Assembly: GCA_002633005.1 (NCBI GenBank)
Contig: NMRA01000429.1
Location: 62,001-126,000 of the forward strand
Length of the DNA: 64,000 nt
DNA from: Phoronis australis
Lineage: Eukaryota; Phoronida; Phoronidae
Direction of reading: 5' to 3'
The notes under the pieces were generated by a model, which was given only the letters and a program-made list of their open reading frames with translations, was not told the DNA's origin and did no database searches. This document shows positions 63,298-64,000 of this stretch, in pieces (the first letter of the stretch is position 1; each line of letters opens with the position of its first letter). Position numbers and translations under genes: made by a program.

Positions 63298-63432
63298 TTT
63301 GAGCTCTTCCTTTAAAGTGGTTTTGCTGGATATAATTTCCTGCAGACGAAACCGAAACTCAGCTGTTGGGATGAATGTGTCGCCTGTGTGTAGCTTTTCT
63401 ACCATGGCAGTGTAGATGAACTTGTATTGGTC
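63298..63432 (-). CDS. Gene 1 exon: C-terminal end of PTP domain D1 and D1-D2 linker
   Basis: The exon encodes 45 residues, starting DQYKFIYTAMVEKLHTGDTF and ending in TTLKEELK. DQYxFIYxAxxE is the final helix of the first catalytic domain in receptor PTPs, normally just after the QTxEQY Q-loop. The following residues resemble the D1-D2 linker helix. The acceptor is ctaag before GAC and the donor is gtaagt, phase 0 at both ends. The upstream exon carrying the HCSAGxGRTG catalytic loop is not in the remaining 570 bases, so the gene is cut by the window edge. Confidence 0.85.
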
Positions 63433-64000
63433 CTTAGAACAGAGACAGACGGTGCTTAAAATCAAGGTGTGCAAACTGTTGTTCGAAATATACAGTTAGT
63501 TGTTGCCATTATAAAATCCACAACTTTCTCTATCACCAGAATTTGCACCCCTTTCTCAGTAGGTAAGTTCCACTAAAATGACAGGATCTAGGTATGCGTA
63601 AGGTGCCTGTATTAAATGTAAATGAGCTTTAATTAATGTTTCAAAGTTTACTCACTCTTGAAACGTCTCGTAAAGTTGGCATCAGATGGCGTTGCCAAAA
63701 AAACCTGACCAATTTTAATTGTCATGTGGGGACTTTTTTGAAAACAAAAGCAAAAACACCACGTCACCGCAGCAATAACAACAGAACCAATTATATGATT
63801 TTTTTTCTAATCAGTAGAAGGACCCGTTTTGATAAAATTATGCAAACAATTTCAGACGTTTCGTTTGACATAAAAACTCGAGTAATTCCTATCATCGTCC
63901 TTCTCGCGTTTCACTGTCGCCAGTTGGGCATCGTTAAGCTGGATTATACAAAGGGCAGTCCACACACATTTGCATATAAACTATTCATACCAGCGTTTGC

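Larger units (their letters stand above)
56081..63432 (-). other. Gene 1: 3' part of a receptor-type protein tyrosine phosphatase (end of D1, complete D2, stop)
   Basis: Seven exons on the minus strand (63432-63298, 62954-62855, 62227-62151, 61110-60976, 59477-59346, 59080-58917, 56720-56585) plus a terminal exon (56155-56081) join in one frame. Each has AG acceptor and GT donor boundaries. Together they encode the last helix region of a first PTP domain, a short linker and a full second PTP domain. The protein ends in SFDTYANFS, which resembles the DYANFK terminus of R2B (PTPRM/K/T/U-like) receptors. The family consists of single-pass membrane receptors that dephosphorylate tyrosines through D1, with D2 usually regulatory. 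D1's catalytic loop, the transmembrane segment and the ectodomain would lie beyond position 64000. The assignment to receptor PTPs is firm; the subfamily is inferred. Confidence 0.9.

Overview
This is a eukaryotic genomic window. The sequence is AT-rich, coding is split into short exons with GT-AG boundaries, introns are long, and simple repeats and transposon relics are abundant. The receptor phosphatase family, Penelope-like and LINE relics and frequent TACATGTA-like words suggest a marine invertebrate (lophotrochozoan or invertebrate deuterostome). The species cannot be fixed from the sequence alone.

Both convincing genes lie on the minus strand, head to tail. Gene 1 (63432 to 56081) is the 3' end of a receptor-type protein tyrosine phosphatase: the last part of catalytic domain D1, all of D2, and a stop codon after a C-terminus typical of the MAM-type (R2B) receptor phosphatases. 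Its 5' part lies beyond the right edge. Gene 2 (26544 to 1314, continuing past the left edge) is the ectodomain of a second, related receptor. It has an N-terminal module, a kringle, an Ig-like module, three EGF-like modules, at least six fibronectin III (FN3) modules, and the membrane-proximal segment with a furin-type site that is characteristic of receptor phosphatases. All modelled exon junctions keep the reading frame, nearly all in phase 1. Its signal-peptide exon, one FN3 half-exon, and the transmembrane and intracellular parts were not found. A kringle in such a receptor is the most unusual biological observation.

The 26.5-56 kb stretch between the two genes, and the larger introns, are mostly repeats. 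They include a three-copy family with short terminal inverted repeats (TIRs) and GGGTCG-rich arms (2.25, 38.6 and 47.0 kb); a roughly 435 bp MITE family (30.3 and 42.6 kb); a 2.5 kb inverted-array element (33.5-36.1 kb); a palindromic Penelope-like element (12.2-14.5 kb); a tandem 1.1 kb repeat with a nested 135 bp MITE (20.6-22.8 kb); a LINE 3' end (52.1 kb); and AT, ACAT and CAG microsatellites.

The window contains four single-N characters (6467, 25639, 43707, 51100). Three are flanked by near-identical direct duplications whose ends meet exactly at the N. They therefore look like unmerged contig or haplotype overlaps rather than biological duplications. One of them duplicates an FN3 module of gene 2, and another shows two alleles of a CAG tract differing by 93 bp.
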